A DNA stretch of 64,000 bases from Paraburkholderia sp. PGU19. GTDB lineage: Bacteria > Pseudomonadota > Gammaproteobacteria > Burkholderiales > Burkholderiaceae. Shown here piece by piece: positions 9,427 to 18,276 of the stretch (the stretch's first letter is position 1; every line of letters starts with the position of its first letter). A program made the translations under genes and the position numbers. The notes under the pieces were generated by a model. It was given only the letters and a program-made list of their open reading frames with translations. It did no database searches and was not told where the DNA came from. The stretch is from the NCBI RefSeq assembly GCF_013426915.1, contig NZ_AP023179.1:1984001-2048000 (forward strand). Reading direction: 5' to 3'.

Positions 9427-10086
9427 TTACGGACGCTTGTGCAGCACCTGGTCGACGAGGCCGTAAGCCTGCGCATCGTCGCCCGACATGAAATTGTCGC
9501 GGTCCGTGTCGCGCTGGATGCGCTCGACGGGTTGACCCGTGTGGTGCGACAGCAACTGGTTCAGGCGCTCCTTCAGGTACAGGATTTCGCGTGCCTGAAT
9601 TTCGATGTCCGACGCCTGGCCGCGCGCGCCGCCCAGCGGCTGGTGAATCATCACGCGTGCGTTCGGCAGCGCAAAACGCTTGCCCTTCGCACCCGCCGCC
9701 AGCAGGAATGCACCCATGCTGGCCGCGAGGCCCATGCACAGCGTCGAGACGTCCGGCTTGATGAACTGCATCGTGTCGTAGATCGCCATCCCTGCCGACA
9801 CCGAGCCGCCCGGGCTGTTGATGTAGAAGCTGATGTCCTTGTCCGGATTCTCGCTTTCGAGGAATAGCAACTGTGCGATCACGAGGTTCGCAGTCTGATC
9901 GTTCACTTCGCCAACCAGGAACACCACGCGCTCCTTCAGCAGGCGCGAGTAGATGTCATAAGAACGTTCACCACGGCCGCTCGTTTCGACGACGATCGGC
10001 ACGAGGCCGAGCGCTTGCGCTTCGAGATCCCGATCCCGCGACGACTGCGAGGTCAACGTGTCCAGCATTTGAGCGCGAAAGGTCAT
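9427..10086 (-). CDS. clpP: ATP-dependent Clp protease proteolytic subunit
   Basis: The 219-residue serine peptidase has the full catalytic triad: Ser123 in GLAASMGAF, His148 in MIHQPLGG and Asp197 in [27 protein letters not shown] is the typical start of the mature fold, after a short propeptide. ClpP forms a double heptamer that docks with ClpX, encoded just downstream. Length is normal. A CTTGAA box at 10155-10160 on the minus strand could be part of a heat-shock promoter (see findings). Confidence 0.97.
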   Translation of the reverse strand: MTFRAQMLDTLTSQSSRDRDLEAQALGLVPIVVETSGRGERSYDIYSRLLKERVVFLVGEVNDQTANLVIAQLLFLESENPDKDISFYINSPGGSVSAGMAIYDTMQFIKPDVSTLCMGLAASMGAFLLAAGAKGKRFALPNARVMIHQPLGGARGQASDIEIQAREILYLKERLNQLLSHHTGQPVERIQRDTDRDNFMSGDDAQAYGLVDQVLHKRP

Positions 10087-10216
10087 GCAATGGATCCTTG
10101 TCAGGAAATGTTCTGATAATCGGTTCTGGACAAGTAGGTGCGGCCGCGCGTTTCTTCAAGAGCCAAAACGGCCGACAAGCGTTCTTTTAGCATAATCGGC
10201 CGTGCTCATATGGAAA

Positions 10217-10257
10217 AACGGCGTGCGGGCCGTCGCTCGGACAGCCAGCACGCCGTT
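10217..10257 (-). terminator. Probable terminator of tig
   Basis: Minus-strand stem AACGGCGTGC / GCACGCCGTT with a 21-base loop, followed by TTTTT CC. The long loop makes it weaker than the other terminators here; some read-through into clpP is plausible. Confidence 0.65.
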
Positions 10258-10269
10258 ACAGCGATGCTA

Positions 10270-11616
10270 TTACGCTTGCGCCGTTGCGCTTGCCAGCTCT
10301 TCGAAGCTCACTTCTTTGTCCGTCACCTTCGCCTTGCTCAGGACGAAATCGACGACGTTGGACTCAACGACATACGCTTCCATCTCGGCAAGACGCTGCT
10401 GGTTCGAATAATACCAGCGGACGACTTCCTTCGGGTCTTCGTAGCTCTTCGCGAATTCGTCGACTTCCGCGCGGATCTGTTCCGGCTTGGCCTGCAGTTC
10501 GTTGGCCTTGACCAGCTCGGCCAGCACGAGGCCCAGCTTGACGCGGCGCTCGGCCTGCTCGGCGAACATTTCTGCCGGAATGGGTGCGTCCTTTGCGTTC
10601 GGCACGCCGCGTTGCGTGAGATCCTGACGCGCCATTTCGACGAGGCGTTCCTGATCCTGCTCGATCAGCGCTTTCGGCACGTCGAGTTCGGAAATCTTCA
10701 GCAGCGCGTCCATCACCTGGTTCTTCACGACAGCCTGCGTACGGCGCTTCGCTTCGCGCTCGAGGTTGTCACGGATTTCGGCGCGCATCTTGGTCAGATC
10801 GCCGTCTTCGATGCCGAGCGACTTCGCGAACTCGCCGTCGATCTCGGGCAGATGCGGCCACTCGATCTTCTTCATCGTGATCGTGAACTGTGCCGTCTTG
10901 CCGGCGACTTCCTTGCCGTGATAGTCCTCGGGGAACGCCAGGTCGAATTCCTTCGACTCGCCGACCTTCAGGCCAAGCGCGGCTTTTTCGAATTCCGGCA
11001 GCATGCGGCCTTCACCCAGGACAAACGCGAAGTCGTCCGCGCTGCCGCCCTGGAATGCTTCACCGTCGATCTTGCCGATGAAGTCGACCGTCACGCGGTC
11101 GCCGTCCTTCGCAGCCGTGTCCGCGCCGCCGTCGCCGTGCTCGCCGGCTTCGCCACGAGCGTGGTAGTGCACGCGCTGCTTGCGCAGGATGTCCAGCGTG
11201 CGGTCGATTTCAGCGTCGCTGATGGTGGTCTTCGTGCGTTCGATCTCAGCCGTCGCGACGTCGCCCAGCTTCACTTCCGGGTAAACCTCGAAGGTCGCGT
11301 CGAATGCGTATGCGCCTTCCGTTGCATCCGTCTTCGGGCTGAAGCTCGGCTGGCCAGCAACGCGCAGGTTTTCCGCGCGGCTGATGTCGAAGAACTCCTT
11401 GCCAACCTTGTCGCTCAGCACTTCGGCTTCCACCTGACCCGCGTACTGCTGCGTCACCATCTTGAGCGGCACCTTGCCCGGGCGGAAACCCGGCATGCGC
11501 ACGTTCTTCGCGAGTTGACGGATGCGCGAATCCACTTCCTTCTGCACGGTGTCTTTCGGCAGGGAAATCGTCACGCGGCGTTCGAGCTTGCCGAGGTTTT
11601 CAACAACGTTAGCCAT
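10270..11616 (-). CDS. tig: Trigger factor, ribosome-associated chaperone and prolyl isomerase
   Basis: The 448-residue product starts [20 protein letters not shown]. The ribosome-docking signature GFRPGKVPL is near residue 45, the FKBP-type PPIase domain around residues 165-250 ([20 protein letters not shown]), and a helical C-terminal chaperone arm follows. It meets nascent chains at the ribosome exit tunnel. It is the first gene of the tig-clpP-clpX-lon cluster. The domain between FKBP strands has a short Gly/Asp-rich insertion ([18 protein letters not shown]) before the FKBP core, as in relatives. Confidence 0.97.
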   Translation of the reverse strand: MANVVENLGKLERRVTISLPKDTVQKEVDSRIRQLAKNVRMPGFRPGKVPLKMVTQQYAGQVEAEVLSDKVGKEFFDISRAENLRVAGQPSFSPKTDATEGAYAFDATFEVYPEVKLGDVATAEIERTKTTISDAEIDRTLDILRKQRVHYHARGEAGEHGDGGADTAAKDGDRVTVDFIGKIDGEAFQGGSADDFAFVLGEGRMLPEFEKAALGLKVGESKEFDLAFPEDYHGKEVAGKTAQFTITMKKIEWPHLPEIDGEFAKSLGIEDGDLTKMRAEIRDNLEREAKRRTQAVVKNQVMDALLKISELDVPKALIEQDQERLVEMARQDLTQRGVPNAKDAPIPAEMFAEQAERRVKLGLVLAELVKANELQAKPEQIRAEVDEFAKSYEDPKEVVRWYYSNQQRLAEMEAYVVESNVVDFVLSKAKVTDKEVSFEELASATAQA

Positions 11617-12140
11617 GGCTTCAATCGTCCTAAAATTATTCGAGCGAATCAGTTATCTTGTGTGCGCCGCCTGTCGATGTCCGCTTTGCGTCGTGCGTTC
11701 GACACTGCGCGCTGCATTCGCTTTTGCGCGGGTCGCCGCTACGCTTCGCTCAGTCAAGTGTGACATCGATCGCGTGCCTCTCGCCGCGGGCTGTGAGGCC
11801 GCCGGCAGCACAGTTTGGGTCAGAGAGCCAAATATTTTAGCAAACTATTTGCGCGCCTAGCCGGATTCGCTGTTTCGCGATTTTTTGCGGGCTGCGAGGC
11901 CCGATTCCGACCGCCTTTCAAACGATTCCAGACATGCTCTTGATCCACCATGGTCCGCGCCAGCTGTGAATCAAAGTCAATTCTGCCTATACCTTCGGGT
12001 GTATTCAGTCGCGCGCCGCATGCTGATAAGCTTCACCACATCCTGATACGCCGCTGCCGTGCGCATAAGGCGGTCCGGGCGCTTCATCGCATCGCGGCGA
12101 ACACAGCGATGCCCACTCACAGAAAATCATCAGAGACACC
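11617..12140. other. tig-glycerate kinase divergent intergenic region (524 bp)
   Basis: This region must hold the promoters of tig (minus) and the glycerate kinase gene (plus). An A/T-rich patch (AAATATTTTAGCAAACTATTT, near 11830-11850) stands out from the GC-rich background. I found no tRNA, stem-loop RNA or credible small reading frame; the longer open frames are GC-driven. Confidence 0.5.
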
Positions 12141-13286
12141 ATGCCGAATACGTCGTCCGCGCCCATCGTCGTCATCGCCCCTGACTCGTTCAAAGGTTCG
12201 CTCTCTGCGGAGCAGGTCGCGCAATCCATCGCGACGGGCATTCTGCGCGCGCGGCCCGACGCGACGATCCGTGTCTGCGCAATGGCCGACGGCGGCGAAG
12301 GCACGCTCGACGCCATGCTCACCAGCGGCGGCGAACGGCGCATGCTCACGGTGCGGGGCGCGGCAGGCCCTGCGCGCGAAGGCGTGACGGGTCTGCTCGC
12401 CGACGGCAGCGCGATCATCGAAACAGCGGAGGTCGTCGGCATCACCGACCCCGTCGGCATGGGCGTTCCCGTGGAAAAGCGCAGCACGCGCGGTATGGGC
12501 GAAGCCATCCGCTCGCTGCTGGACGCCGGTGTACGGCGCTTCTTCGTCGCACTCGGCGGCAGCAGCACGAACGACGGCGGCGCGGGTTTGCTCGTCGGTC
12601 TCGGGCTCAAGCTGTTCGATGCGCAAGGACATGAACTGGACGCGACGCCCGAGCAACTTGCTCAACTGGCGCGCGTCGACGCATCGGGCCTCGACGCCCG
12701 TCTGCGCGAGGCAACGTTCGTCGGCATGTCGGATGTCGACAACCCGTTGACGGGCGATCACGGCGCAACGGCAGTCTTCGGTCCGCAAAAAGGCGTAAAG
12801 CCGGAGCAGGTCGCGACGATCGACGCCGCCCTCGCCCGCTTCGCCGACCTCGTCGAGCCGGCCATGAACCGCGTCGCGCGCAACCAGCCGGGTGCGGGCG
12901 CGGCGGGTGGACTCGGTTTCGCATTGCATATGCTGGGCGCCGAATTCGAGCCGGGCGCGGAAGTCGTCGCGCGACAGATCGGCCTCGACGCGGCGCTCGA
13001 AGGCGCCAACTGGCTCATCACGGGCGAAGGCCGCTCCGACGTGCAAACGCTGCATGGCAAGGCGCCCTTCATCGCTTGCCGGCATGCGCGCGCCGTGGGC
13101 GTGCCGGCCACGTTGCTCTCGGGCGCCGTCGACCCTGCAGCGCTGCCAAAACTCGCCGAGCATTTCAGCGGATGCTTCTCACCGGCCCCCGGCCCGATCA
13201 CGCTCGAAGCAGCGATTCGCGACGCAGCCACTTTGCTTGCGAACGAAGCCGAACAGATGACGCGACTCAGGTTTGGCCCGCGTTGA
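12141..13286 (+). CDS. Glycerate kinase, type I (GarK/GlxK family)
   Basis: The 381-residue product matches the glycerate kinase family, which phosphorylates D-glycerate to a phosphoglycerate with ATP. It begins IVVIAPDSFKGSLSAEQVAQ, the family's N-terminal signature, followed by MADGGEGTLDA, ALGGSSTNDGGAG and LITGEGRSDVQTLHGK near the C-terminus. Length is normal. The 13350 MarR-type gene lies 63 bases downstream on the same strand. Whether the product is 2- or 3-phosphoglycerate cannot be read from sequence. Confidence 0.92.
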   Translation: MPNTSSAPIVVIAPDSFKGSLSAEQVAQSIATGILRARPDATIRVCAMADGGEGTLDAMLTSGGERRMLTVRGAAGPAREGVTGLLADGSAIIETAEVVGITDPVGMGVPVEKRSTRGMGEAIRSLLDAGVRRFFVALGGSSTNDGGAGLLVGLGLKLFDAQGHELDATPEQLAQLARVDASGLDARLREATFVGMSDVDNPLTGDHGATAVFGPQKGVKPEQVATIDAALARFADLVEPAMNRVARNQPGAGAAGGLGFALHMLGAEFEPGAEVVARQIGLDAALEGANWLITGEGRSDVQTLHGKAPFIACRHARAVGVPATLLSGAVDPAALPKLAEHFSGCFSPAPGPITLEAAIRDAATLLANEAEQMTRLRFGPR

Positions 13287-13349
13287 CCGCGCGAGCGGAT
13301 GCAGCAACAATCACATCACCGGACTGCATCCACTCACAACGGGAAGACC

Positions 13350-13805
13350 ATGAAGGCCTCCGATAAAGCCGGACTCGAACAGTTTCTGACGTATCGTCTG
13401 CACGTGCTGAATAAACTTTCCGAGCGGGGCATCAGCGAACGGTATATGGCCAAGCTGGACGTGACGCTGCCTGAGGCGCGCGTGATTGCATCGGTTGGAT
13501 CGTTCGGACCATTCTCGATCATGGACCTCGCGCGCCACGCGAACCTCGACAAGAGTCAGGCGAGCCGTGCAGCCGAGGCCTTGATCAGACAAGGCCTCGT
13601 GCAACGCGAAGCGAGCGCGGACGATGGCCGCGTGGTGCTCGTATCGTTGACCACGGAAGGCCGTGCGCTCTACCGCAAGGTGATGCCCATCGCGCGCAAG
13701 TGGAACGTCGATCTCTTCGATTGCCTCGACGACCGCGAGAAGATCGCGCTCAGCGAAGCACTCGACAAGGTGATCGAAACCGCGATCGCGCGTAACGCAG
13801 CGTAG
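13350..13805 (+). CDS. MarR-family transcriptional regulator
   Basis: The 151-residue protein has a winged helix-turn-helix: LPEARVIASVGSFGPFSIMD, the recognition region LARHANLDKSQASRAAEALI, then the wing VQREASADDGRVVLVSLT. It should bind DNA as a dimer and respond to a small molecule. The ATG at 13350 follows a GGGAAGA ribosome site; the open frame upstream to 13299 is not MarR-like. It may regulate the glycerate kinase gene before it or the class II aldolase gene convergent to it; the sequence does not decide. Confidence 0.9.
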   Translation: MKASDKAGLEQFLTYRLHVLNKLSERGISERYMAKLDVTLPEARVIASVGSFGPFSIMDLARHANLDKSQASRAAEALIRQGLVQREASADDGRVVLVSLTTEGRALYRKVMPIARKWNVDLFDCLDDREKIALSEALDKVIETAIARNAA

Positions 13806-13944
13806 TCAGGTCAGACGAAGTCCGGGCCGACGCTCATCGATCGGCGCTTGCGTGGCGCCGTCGACTCCGTCGTTGCCTAATTCCTTAAACACTCATTCAC
13901 AAGTCAGCCCGCATGCGCTTCTCGCACGGCGGCTTTTCACGTTT

Positions 13945-14718
13945 CTACTCGCGATACGACGGGTCGATCCGGTCGACCTGGCGCAGCAACGCATTCAGCA
14001 CATTGGCTCCTGCGCCGTGCCGCGGATCGAACTGCAATGAATCACGCGTGCAGCGCGCGGCGATCTCGTCGCCGATCATGCGCGCGGGTCCGAGCATCGC
14101 CGTTGCCAGTTGAATTTCGCAAGCGCGGTTGAGCGTCCAGAGTCGCGCGAAGGCTTGCGCGATTGTCTCGCCAATCGACAGCAGGCCGTGATTGCGCAAG
14201 ATCAACAAACGTTTATCGCCGAGATTCGCAACGAGGCGCGGCCCTTCGTCGGCGCGCACGGTAATGCCTTCGAAGTCGTGATACGCGACCATCCCATGCA
14301 GTTGTGCCGAATAGAAATTGTTGTTGACGAGACCCGTCTGCGAACATGCGACGGCAAGCCCTGCCGTCGTATGCGTATGCATTACGCAGTGCGCATCGGG
14401 CAACGCGCGATGAATCGCGGCATGCACGACGAAGCCCGCCGGATTCACGGGATGCGGCGAGCCGTCGAGCACCTTCCCATCGGCATCGATCTTCACCAGA
14501 TTCGACGCCATCACTTCCGTGTAATGCAGGCCGAATGGGTTGATCAGAAAATGGCTGTGCGTGCCGGGCACACGCACGGTGATGTGGTTGTAGATCAACT
14601 CGGTCCAGCCGAGCATCGCGAACACGCGATACGTGCCTGCGAGTGTCACGCGCAGCTCGCGTTCCGTGTCGGCGTGCGCGCCGATGTCTGAGGGTAGCCG
14701 AACATCGGTCGATGCCAT
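13945..14718 (-). CDS. Class II aldolase/adducin family protein
   Basis: The 257-residue protein has the class II aldolase fold. The zinc-binding pair HTHTTAGLAVA (residues about 115-125) and a later His in LRNHGLLSIGET are present, as is the N-terminal NHITVRVPGTHSHFLINPFG. Relatives act as fuculose-phosphate aldolase or ribulose-phosphate epimerase, but this subgroup, common in Burkholderia, has no firm substrate. The ATG at 14718 is preceded by AGGAG; the longer frame upstream is unconserved. It is convergent with the MarR gene. Confidence 0.9.
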   Translation of the reverse strand: MASTDVRLPSDIGAHADTERELRVTLAGTYRVFAMLGWTELIYNHITVRVPGTHSHFLINPFGLHYTEVMASNLVKIDADGKVLDGSPHPVNPAGFVVHAAIHRALPDAHCVMHTHTTAGLAVACSQTGLVNNNFYSAQLHGMVAYHDFEGITVRADEGPRLVANLGDKRLLILRNHGLLSIGETIAQAFARLWTLNRACEIQLATAMLGPARMIGDEIAARCTRDSLQFDPRHGAGANVLNALLRQVDRIDPSYRE

Positions 14719-14938
14719 TTGCACGCTCCTCTTCTTGTGCTTGGATGGGCTAAGGGATCGCAGATCGTTTGAGCGCAGGATAGGAGAATCTGGTTGTGCG
14801 TGCAACAAGATGAGTCGATTGCCGTGCTTCGCGATATACGGCGTATTGGACGCACAAAACGACCGAGTCCAAGCCAATCGTAAACGGGACTTGCTACGAT
14901 CGCCGCTCGCTTTATCTCTCTGATTTTAAGGATCGAAA

Positions 14939-15073
14939 ATGAAGAAGGTTGTTCTGGCACTGGTCGCCGCTGCCGCTGGTTTCGTGAGCATGTCGTCGGC
15001 ATTCGCAAACGACTACCATCACGAGTGCCATAAGGTGAAAGTGCATCATCACTGGGAAAAGCGCTGCCATTAA
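14939..15073 (+). CDS. Secreted 44-residue His-rich peptide, unknown function
   Basis: A short gene with an AAGGA ribosome site seven bases before ATG and an intrinsic terminator 30 bases after the stop. The first 23 residues form a clear signal peptide (MKKVVLALVAAAAGFVSMSS then AFA). The predicted mature part is only about 21 residues, with six His and two Cys (DYHHEC, KVKVHHHWEK, RCH). The composition suggests metal binding or a disulphide in the periplasm; that is inference. It stands alone between the class II aldolase gene and tRNA-Leu. Confidence 0.75.
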   Translation: MKKVVLALVAAAAGFVSMSSAFANDYHHECHKVKVHHHWEKRCH

Positions 15074-15104
15074 GCAGCCGCGGATCTTCCCTGTGATAAG
15101 CCAG

Positions 15105-15128
15105 CCCCGCCTTCGCGCGGGGTTTTTT
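15105..15128 (+). terminator. Terminator of the His-rich peptide gene
   Basis: Stem CCCCGC / GCGGGG with a 6-base loop and six T. It makes the small peptide gene a complete, monocistronic unit. Confidence 0.85.
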
Positions 15129-15187
15129 GTGCGTGTCCATTGAACGGGCGCGAGTCTGCGCAATCACCGTGTCGGGGCGCAAAACAA

Positions 15188-15220
15188 AAAACCCCGCGCG
15201 TCGGATACGGGCAGGGTTTT
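15188..15220 (-). terminator. Terminator of tRNA-Leu
   Basis: Minus-strand stem AAAACCCTGC / GCGGGGTTTT (one G-T pair), 13-base loop, followed by TTGTTTTG. It lies 23 bases after the tRNA-Leu CCA end. Confidence 0.75.
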
Positions 15221-15242
15221 ATGTACGGCAATGAGAAAAAAG

Positions 15243-15329
15243 TGGTGCGAGGAAGGGGACTCGAACCCCTACACCCTTGCGGGCGTCAGGACCTAAACCT
15301 GGTGCGTCTACCAATTTCGCCATCCTCGC
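15243..15329 (-). tRNA. tRNA-Leu (TAG)
   Basis: 87-nt type II tRNA on the minus strand. Acceptor GCGAGGA pairs with TCCTCGC, discriminator A, encoded CCA, anticodon loop with TAG, a long variable arm (GACGCCCGCAAGGGTGT) and T-loop GGTTCGAGTCC. Confidence 0.95.
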
Positions 15330-15608
15330 AGCCGGGCGATGCGTGAGGTGCAACACCCGATGTCTCGCCGGCGAATGGACGCTGCGATTCCATCGCGATC
15401 TCGTTCGCGTGAACAAATCCGAACCTGTAGGATCAGACCCGCCATCGCCGCGAACGAACGCGCTGAAAAAGCCACGGCCAAAAGCGTAAGCGCGAGATTC
15501 TAACCGATTGGTCTGCGCTTGTCTGCATCTGTCGAATACGGTCGATGCTACAATTTTCGGTCTCTCGTGCACAGCCGTGCGCGACCGCCTCCCCACAAGC
15601 CAATTCCA

Positions 15609-16442
15609 GTGAATTTCGACGAATACTGCCTGCAGAAAGCAGCGCCTCCCGGCTCGAGCACCTACTACGCACTGCGCCAGGCGCCCGTCGCGCGGCAGCC
15701 GTTGCTCACCGCGCTGTTCGCGCTGCGTCGCGAGTTCGAAGAAACCGTGAAGGAAACGACCGATCCGACGATCGGCCGCACGAAGCTCGCGTGGTGGCAA
15801 AAGGAAGCGGCAGCGCTCGCTGCGGGCGAACCGACGCACCCGGTGTCTCAGGCGCTCGCTGCGCATCTGCCAGACGTGCAGGCTGAATACCCCGCATTGC
15901 AGGCGTTGATCGCGGGCTTCGAGATGGACCTCGACCAGGCACGCTATCTCGACTATCCGAACCTGCGCCGCTATATGGCTGGGGTCGGCGGCAACTTTAC
16001 GTCCGTGGTTGCGCGCGCGACGGCGCGCGATCCGTCGCAGGCGCAAGTGTGGGCGGCACCGCTTGGCGAGGCTCTGATGCTCGCGCAGATCGTCGTCGAA
16101 CTCGGCAACGACGCGCGGCATGGCCGCATCTATATCCCCATCGACGAGATGCAGCGCTACAACGTGACGGCGGCGGACCTGATCAACCGCAAGTACACGG
16201 ACGCGTTCACCGAGCTGATGCGCTTTCAGACAGCGCGCGCCCGCGACGCGATCCGCAAGGCGCTCGATGCGCTACCCGTCGGCGAGCGTCACTCGCAGCG
16301 CACGCTGCGCGCGCTGGCCGCACTGGCGCTGGCGTTGCTCGACGAGATCGAGCGCGACGGCTACCGCGTGCTTCATCAACGCATCGCGCTCACGCCGATC
16401 CGCAAGCTGTGGGTCGCGTGGCGAGCGGCGCGAAAGCACTGA
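15609..16442 (+). CDS. Squalene/phytoene synthase family protein (HpnD-like)
   Basis: The 277-residue protein belongs to the trans-isoprenyl diphosphate synthase superfamily. It reads NFDEYCLQKAAPPGSSTYYA at the start, has an acidic motif region DPTIGRTKLAWWQKE, and an ARHGRIYIPIDEM second substrate motif. HpnD relatives condense farnesyl diphosphate to presqualene diphosphate for hopanoids. The GTG at 15609 is the family start; the open frame from 15519 is not conserved. No other hopanoid genes are next to it, so the assignment rests on family alone. Confidence 0.85.
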   Translation: MNFDEYCLQKAAPPGSSTYYALRQAPVARQPLLTALFALRREFEETVKETTDPTIGRTKLAWWQKEAAALAAGEPTHPVSQALAAHLPDVQAEYPALQALIAGFEMDLDQARYLDYPNLRRYMAGVGGNFTSVVARATARDPSQAQVWAAPLGEALMLAQIVVELGNDARHGRIYIPIDEMQRYNVTAADLINRKYTDAFTELMRFQTARARDAIRKALDALPVGERHSQRTLRALAALALALLDEIERDGYRVLHQRIALTPIRKLWVAWRAARKH

Positions 16443-16445
16443 CGT

Positions 16446-17609
16446 TCAAGTGCGTAGCAACGGCAGCGGCGGAACGTCGTCCTGAAGGACCGCGTTCGCA
16501 TCCAGTTTCAGGAACGGGCCGAGCGCGGTCGCGTAGAGCTGTCTGAAATCGATCTCGACAGGCAGATTGCCGGCGCTATCCAATCGCGCGAGATCGGGCG
16601 CGCGACCGTACAGGCCTCCACGTACCTGACCGCCCAGCACAAAATGCGCGGCGCCACCGCCATGCCCGGTGCCGCGATGCATGTTCTCTCGCGCGGAGCG
16701 GCCGAATTCCGAGTACGTCATGATGAGCGTGTCGCGCCAGCGGCCGCGTCGCGTGAGTTCCGCGCGAAGGGTCGCGCAGCCTTCGGCGAGTTGCTCGAGC
16801 AAAGCCGCGTGCCGCGCGGGCTGATTGCTGTGCGTGTCGAAGCCATCGAGCGTTAGCCGGATCGCGCCGCACGTATGCGGCTGCGCCCCGTCGACGACCG
16901 TGCGCAGCGCGGCATCGATCGAATCCCGCAGCGTCGGCGCGCTCACCTGAAGTGCTCGCGTGGCGCCGGGCACGGGAGCGCCCTCGCCTTCGTCCGCGTC
17001 GATCCCATCGACGTGCGGCGCGGCATCGGGGTCATCGACACGCGCCCACACCTCATCGGTCTCGGCACGATCCACGGAGCCGGCGAACGGCCCCGGTTCC
17101 ACGCTGCCGAATGATGCCGCCGCAACGCCTCGCTGCATCGTGGCCCATTGTTCGACCGCACGCGTCAGCCAGCCGTCGCGCCGATACGCTTCGGCAGATG
17201 ATGCCGTGTCCCAGATCTCCGTCGAGCGGAAATGCGATGCATGATCCTGTGCGCAACCGACTCCCTGCACGACAGCCAGTTGTCCATCGCGCCAGAAAGG
17301 CAGCAGCGCACGCATCGCGGGATGCAGCGCCGTGCGCTCATCGAGCGGCAACACACGGTCGCGCGGTATCGCGATGTGTTCACGCAGCGCATAGTAAGTG
17401 GAATCGGCGAAAGGAATGACAGTGTTCAAACCGTCGTTTCCGCCTTTGAGTTCGATCAGGATAAGCAGTTTGCCCGGCGCGCGACCCGTTGCGCCTGCAT
17501 CCAGTTGCGTCGATATGCCGCTGCTTGCGCGCGGCGCGGCGAACACGCGCGGCATCGATAGGGAGGCGCTCGCTGCCGCCGCCATCGTCAGAAACTCGCG
17601 TCGCTTCAT
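16446..17609 (-). CDS. DUF1501 family protein with Tat signal
   Basis: The 387-residue protein starts MKRREFLTMAAAASASLSMP, a twin-arginine signal, so a folded protein is probably exported. The body has the DUF1501 hallmarks LLILIELKGGNDGLNTVIPF near residue 50, DHASHFRSTEIWDT, LDGFDTHSNQ, MTYSEFGRSARENMHRGTGH and GGAAHFVLGG; these resemble the alkaline phosphatase/sulfatase fold. Such genes are usually next to a DUF1800 gene; here none is present and the neighbour is a small exported protein. Function of the family is not established. Its stop is 3 bases from the convergent HpnD-like stop. Confidence 0.9.
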   Translation of the reverse strand: MKRREFLTMAAAASASLSMPRVFAAPRASSGISTQLDAGATGRAPGKLLILIELKGGNDGLNTVIPFADSTYYALREHIAIPRDRVLPLDERTALHPAMRALLPFWRDGQLAVVQGVGCAQDHASHFRSTEIWDTASSAEAYRRDGWLTRAVEQWATMQRGVAAASFGSVEPGPFAGSVDRAETDEVWARVDDPDAAPHVDGIDADEGEGAPVPGATRALQVSAPTLRDSIDAALRTVVDGAQPHTCGAIRLTLDGFDTHSNQPARHAALLEQLAEGCATLRAELTRRGRWRDTLIMTYSEFGRSARENMHRGTGHGGGAAHFVLGGQVRGGLYGRAPDLARLDSAGNLPVEIDFRQLYATALGPFLKLDANAVLQDDVPPLPLLRT

Positions 17610-17711
17610 CGATGCCTCACTGGATGAATGACTTTGCCCGACACCAACGGCAAACGCACGGCCTCGCCGCCGAAGCGCCGACGGTCGGTCGCTGTGCGTG
17701 AAAACCGGGCG

Positions 17712-18047
17712 TCAGCGTTTGTACAGTTCGCGAACAGCGTCTTCGATATGCTGCCGCAACAAACGACGCTCTTCAGGCGTCATATGTCCGTCGCGCCGAC
17801 GCTGATCCAGATCAGGCGGCACGGCGGTTGCTCGCATGATTGCGTCGGATGCGGGTCGATCCGCGTCGGGATTGTGCGGCTGGCGGCCCGAACGCATATG
17901 CGGGCGCTGGGGCGGGCGCGTGTCGGTGTTGCGTTCCGTCGAGGAATCGGAATAGGCGGGAACCGGGCTCAACGCGCTCGCGAACACGATCGCAACAGCT
18001 ACAGCGATCACGCTCAGGCGCATGTTCGGCCAGACCCCTCCCTTCAT
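17712..18047 (-). CDS. Small exported hypothetical protein
   Basis: 111 residues from the ATG at 18047 (ribosome site GAAGGGA); the ATG at 18023, preceded by GGGAGGGG, would give a 103-residue version. A signal peptide (MRLSVIAVAVAIVFASALSP region) is followed by a low-complexity Arg/Pro/Asp-rich part and a conserved-looking C-terminal helix MTPEERRLLRQHIEDAVREL. That C-terminal motif occurs in periplasmic heavy-metal sensor or uncharacterised exported proteins of the group. Transcription may run on into the DUF1501 gene 102 bases later. Confidence 0.65.
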   Translation of the reverse strand: MKGGVWPNMRLSVIAVAVAIVFASALSPVPAYSDSSTERNTDTRPPQRPHMRSGRQPHNPDADRPASDAIMRATAVPPDLDQRRRDGHMTPEERRLLRQHIEDAVRELYKR

Positions 18048-18217
18048 CTTTTTCCCTTCGTGGCGCGGCAACCGGCAACCTCAGATACGTGTATTGACTC
18101 CGGCTTGAAACCGGGTGCGAGAGCTTTATTCGAGTGAAGTATCTACCGAACTGGCGCAAACAGTAAAGGAGTGTAAGCGCCAAGCCTTTACGTCGTGCCA
18201 CAGGCCGGGTAAATTTT

Positions 18218-18256
18218 GTAACTGACTGTTACGTGATAATTGGTGCAAACGTGCAC
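18218..18256. promoter_or_regulatory. Candidate operator upstream of ompR
   Basis: Two small dyads lie 20-60 bases before the ompR ATG: GTAAC-5-GTTAC (18218-18232) and GTGCA-4-TGCAC (18243-18256). GTAAC-type half sites occur in OmpR boxes, so autoregulation is possible, but the match is short. Confidence 0.35.
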
Positions 18257-18276
18257 CTCTCTCTAATCGCGCTAAG

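Noticed and set aside
13945..14877. Longer start (14877) for the class II aldolase-like protein
   Set aside because: The extra 53 residues are unlike the family and there is a good ribosome site at the internal ATG at 14718.
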